Source: Oxalobacter sp.
GTDB taxonomy: Bacteria > Pseudomonadota > Gammaproteobacteria > Burkholderiales > Burkholderiaceae_D
NCBI GenBank assembly: GCA_016291665.1
Contig: JAEEYE010000020.1
Location: 1 to 36,187, forward strand
Length of the DNA: 36,187 nt
Direction of reading: 5' to 3'
Part shown: positions 35,094-36,187 of the stretch, in pieces
Layout of the letters: the number at the start of each line of letters is the position of its first letter
How positions within the stretch are numbered: position 1 is the stretch's first letter
The notes under the pieces: generated by a model
What the model saw: only the letters and a program-made list of their open reading frames with translations
What the model was told of the DNA's origin: nothing
The model's database searches: none
Translations under genes and position numbers: made by a program

Positions 35094-35187
35094 GGAGACG
35101 TGGCCGAGAGGTCGAAGGCACTCCCCTGCTAAGGGAGCATACGAGCTAAAACTTGTATCGAGGGTTCGAATCCCTCCGTCTCCGCCA
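35094..35187 (+). tRNA. tRNA-Ser (GCT)
   Basis: A class II tRNA of 94 nt with acceptor GGAGACG/CGTCTCC, discriminator G, encoded CCA, anticodon GCT in CCTGCTAAG, a long variable arm (about 35140-35160) and T-loop GGTTCGAATCC. A terminator follows after eight bases. Confidence 0.97.
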
Positions 35188-35195
35188 GAAAATTG

Positions 35196-35226
35196 ATCCC
35201 GCAGATGCGGGATTTTTTATTTTTAT
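35196..35226 (+). terminator. Terminator of tRNA-Ser
   Basis: ATCCCGCA (35196-35203) and TGCGGGAT (35206-35213) pair perfectly and are followed by TTTTTATTTTT. Confidence 0.92.
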
Positions 35227-35302
35227 CAATAAATTACACGAATGTAATTATTCTTTCAACGAATAAGTATTCGACGCTCATATACGGCTAAGACTGTGCA
35301 CT

Positions 35303-35731
35303 ATGGCAGAGAAGACGTCAAAACCCAACGCTCCGGCTGAAACACAGGCAACCAACCCTTGGATGGGTGCTGCCGTCAAAAGACCCAACACCAAGCGGCA
35401 GCAGAAGGCCCAACACCTTAAGGCGCAAAAGGAAGCCATGAGCCAACCCGACTGGCTGCGTGAACTCAAGCGGACGATGCTCTCACCGGAACACTTCTTA
35501 GCCGCTGTCCGGGGCAATGGCGCACTCCTTAAACACATCCCAGAACCCCTGCGGACAGAGGAGCTGTGCTTAGCTGCTGTCAGGCAGGACGGTATGATGC
35601 TCGCCCATGTGCCAGAAGCCTTGCGAAATACGGCCATCTGCCAGGCCGCCTTGGATCAGACACCGCTGGCACGTCAGTTTGTCCCTCCCTCATTACTCGA
35701 CAGCATTAACAGTCCAGAACGAAGCAAGTAA
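35303..35731 (+). CDS. Small helical-repeat protein, 142 residues
   Basis: The function is unknown. The N-terminal 55 residues are polar and basic (Lys/Gln/Ala-rich). Residues about 61-131 contain two clear repeats and one weak repeat of roughly 25 residues, with the pattern 'hChAAVRxxGxhLxHhPExLRT': SPEHFLAAVRGNGALLKHIPEPLRT, EELCLAAVRQDGMMLAHVPEALRNT and a degenerate third ending in FVPPSL. This resembles DUF4116-type repeats. No signal peptide or membrane segment. No clear Shine-Dalgarno precedes the ATG. It lies between tRNA-Ser and a transporter gene. Confidence 0.65.
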   Translation: MAEKTSKPNAPAETQATNPWMGAAVKRPNTKRQQKAQHLKAQKEAMSQPDWLRELKRTMLSPEHFLAAVRGNGALLKHIPEPLRTEELCLAAVRQDGMMLAHVPEALRNTAICQAALDQTPLARQFVPPSLLDSINSPERSK

Positions 35732-35763
35732 CGATGAGACTACAAAAAAATGCATCCTGCGTG

Positions 35764-35793
35764 TTGACAGGGCATAAAGTGTATTGATACTAT
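35764..35793 (+). promoter_or_regulatory. Sigma-70 promoter of the DMT transporter
   Basis: A perfect TTGACA (35764-35769) followed after 16-18 bp by GATACT or TACTAT, giving a start near 35799 and a leader of about 170 nt. Confidence 0.6.
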
Positions 35794-35798
35794 GAAAC

Positions 35799-35967
35799 TG
35801 TCCAAACGGACAAAGTCGGTTTACCGGCTCTTATGCTCCCCTAGAGGGAATGAATAGAACCATCATGGTTTTGCCTTTCAGGCACACACAAATCCCTGCT
35901 TAGACAGGGTACAAGGGAGGAGGGATCCTCCCTTTCGATTTTGCAAGTATCGGTCCCCTTTTCCCCC
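35799..35967 (+). promoter_or_regulatory. Structured leader RNA before the DMT transporter, riboswitch or attenuator candidate
   Basis: Successive stems are visible: TGTCC-AAAC-GGACA (35799-35812), CGGT/ACCG (35817-35826), CCCT/AGGG (35839-35848), AACC/GGTT (35859-35870), GCCT-TTC-AGGC (35873-35883), CCCTG/CAGGG (35894-35909) and a strong 9-bp stem AAGGGAGGA/TCCTCCCTT (35913-35934). The last is followed by TCGATTTT, a poor U-tract. No known riboswitch consensus was recognised. The transporter ATG has no Shine-Dalgarno. Confidence 0.4.
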
Positions 35968-36187
35968 ATGGTTTTCAAGAAAAAAATCTGGTTCCACCTG
36001 CTTGCCTTGGTCACCGTCACGCTCTGGGGTGTGACCTTTGTCTCGACCAAAGTCTTAATCCAGAACGAGCTTTCGCCGATTGCCATTTTCCTGTACCGCT
36101 CAATCATCGCCTGGATATGCCTTGTCATCATCGCCCCCAGACGGCTCTTTGCATGCAACCTGAAAGACGAGCTGTGGATGCTTGCCT
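35968..36187 (+). CDS. DMT/EamA-family transporter, 5' part only
   Basis: An open frame from ATG 35968 runs off the window (73 codons). It begins MVFKKKIWFHLLALVTVTLWGVTF, then STKVLIQ, SPIAIFLYRSIIAWICLVIIAP: the N-terminal two membrane helices of an EamA (drug/metabolite transporter) protein with the typical W-G-x-x-F and R-x-x-x-A motifs. The substrate is unknown. No Shine-Dalgarno is seen (the upstream sequence is pyrimidine-rich), and the gene stands behind a long structured leader with its own promoter. Confidence 0.8.
   Translation, partial: MVFKKKIWFHLLALVTVTLWGVTFVSTKVLIQNELSPIAIFLYRSIIAWICLVIIAPRRLFACNLKDELWMLA

Overview
The window looks like a chromosome segment of a Gram-negative betaproteobacterium, most likely Burkholderiales and close to Oxalobacteraceae. 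This is inferred from the order rimP-nusA-infB-rbfA-truB-typA, the beta-type initiation factor 2, a Porin_4-type porin, a short H-NS-family protein with a TWTGRGKPPKWI DNA-binding tail, and glyQ-glyS-gmhB-plsC-ygjP-gloA synteny. No species marker such as 16S rRNA is present.

Region 1 (1-4.89 kb) is accessory DNA, the end of an integrated element that runs off the left edge. Reading inward from a tRNA-Asp (minus strand, 4813-4889), it carries a P4-type tyrosine integrase, an unrecognised 328-residue protein, an AlpA-like regulator, a small HTH protein and a second tyrosine recombinase, all on the minus strand. Beyond them is about 750 bp with almost no conventional genes but an exceptional density of inverted repeats and two tiny overlapping ORFs on the plus strand. 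Region 2 (5-8.9 kb) holds a MATE efflux pump, a porin, a tRNA-Val/tRNA-Asp operon and hupB. The second tRNA-Asp is identical to the first but inverted, and a 12-bp motif occurs as inverted pairs beyond the 3' end of both.

Region 3 (9-17.3 kb, minus strand) is the translation/transcription operon rimP-nusA-infB-rbfA-truB followed by typA. Its leader has a good sigma-70 promoter followed about 50 nt later by an intrinsic terminator, which suggests attenuation. InfB lacks the first N-terminal IF2_N domain. Region 4 (17.5-24.2 kb) has parE-parC (topoisomerase IV), a RidA-like protein, a small conserved protein of unknown role, an orphan PIN-domain protein, and an H-NS-family gene behind an AT-rich 450-bp spacer.

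Region 5 (24.3-35 kb, plus strand) is housekeeping: pepN, fbp, then glyQ-glyS-gmhB-plsC-ygjP, an aldo-keto reductase and gloA. GmhB has an unusual histone-H1-like basic tail. Region 6 (35-36.2 kb) contains tRNA-Ser(GCT) with its own promoter and terminator, a small repeat protein, and the start of a DMT-family transporter behind a structured leader of about 170 nt.

The parts most worth a second look are the hairpin array at the left edge, the paired 12-bp motif at both tRNA-Asp loci, the 328-residue island protein, the rimP leader, the shortened InfB and the leader of the DMT transporter.
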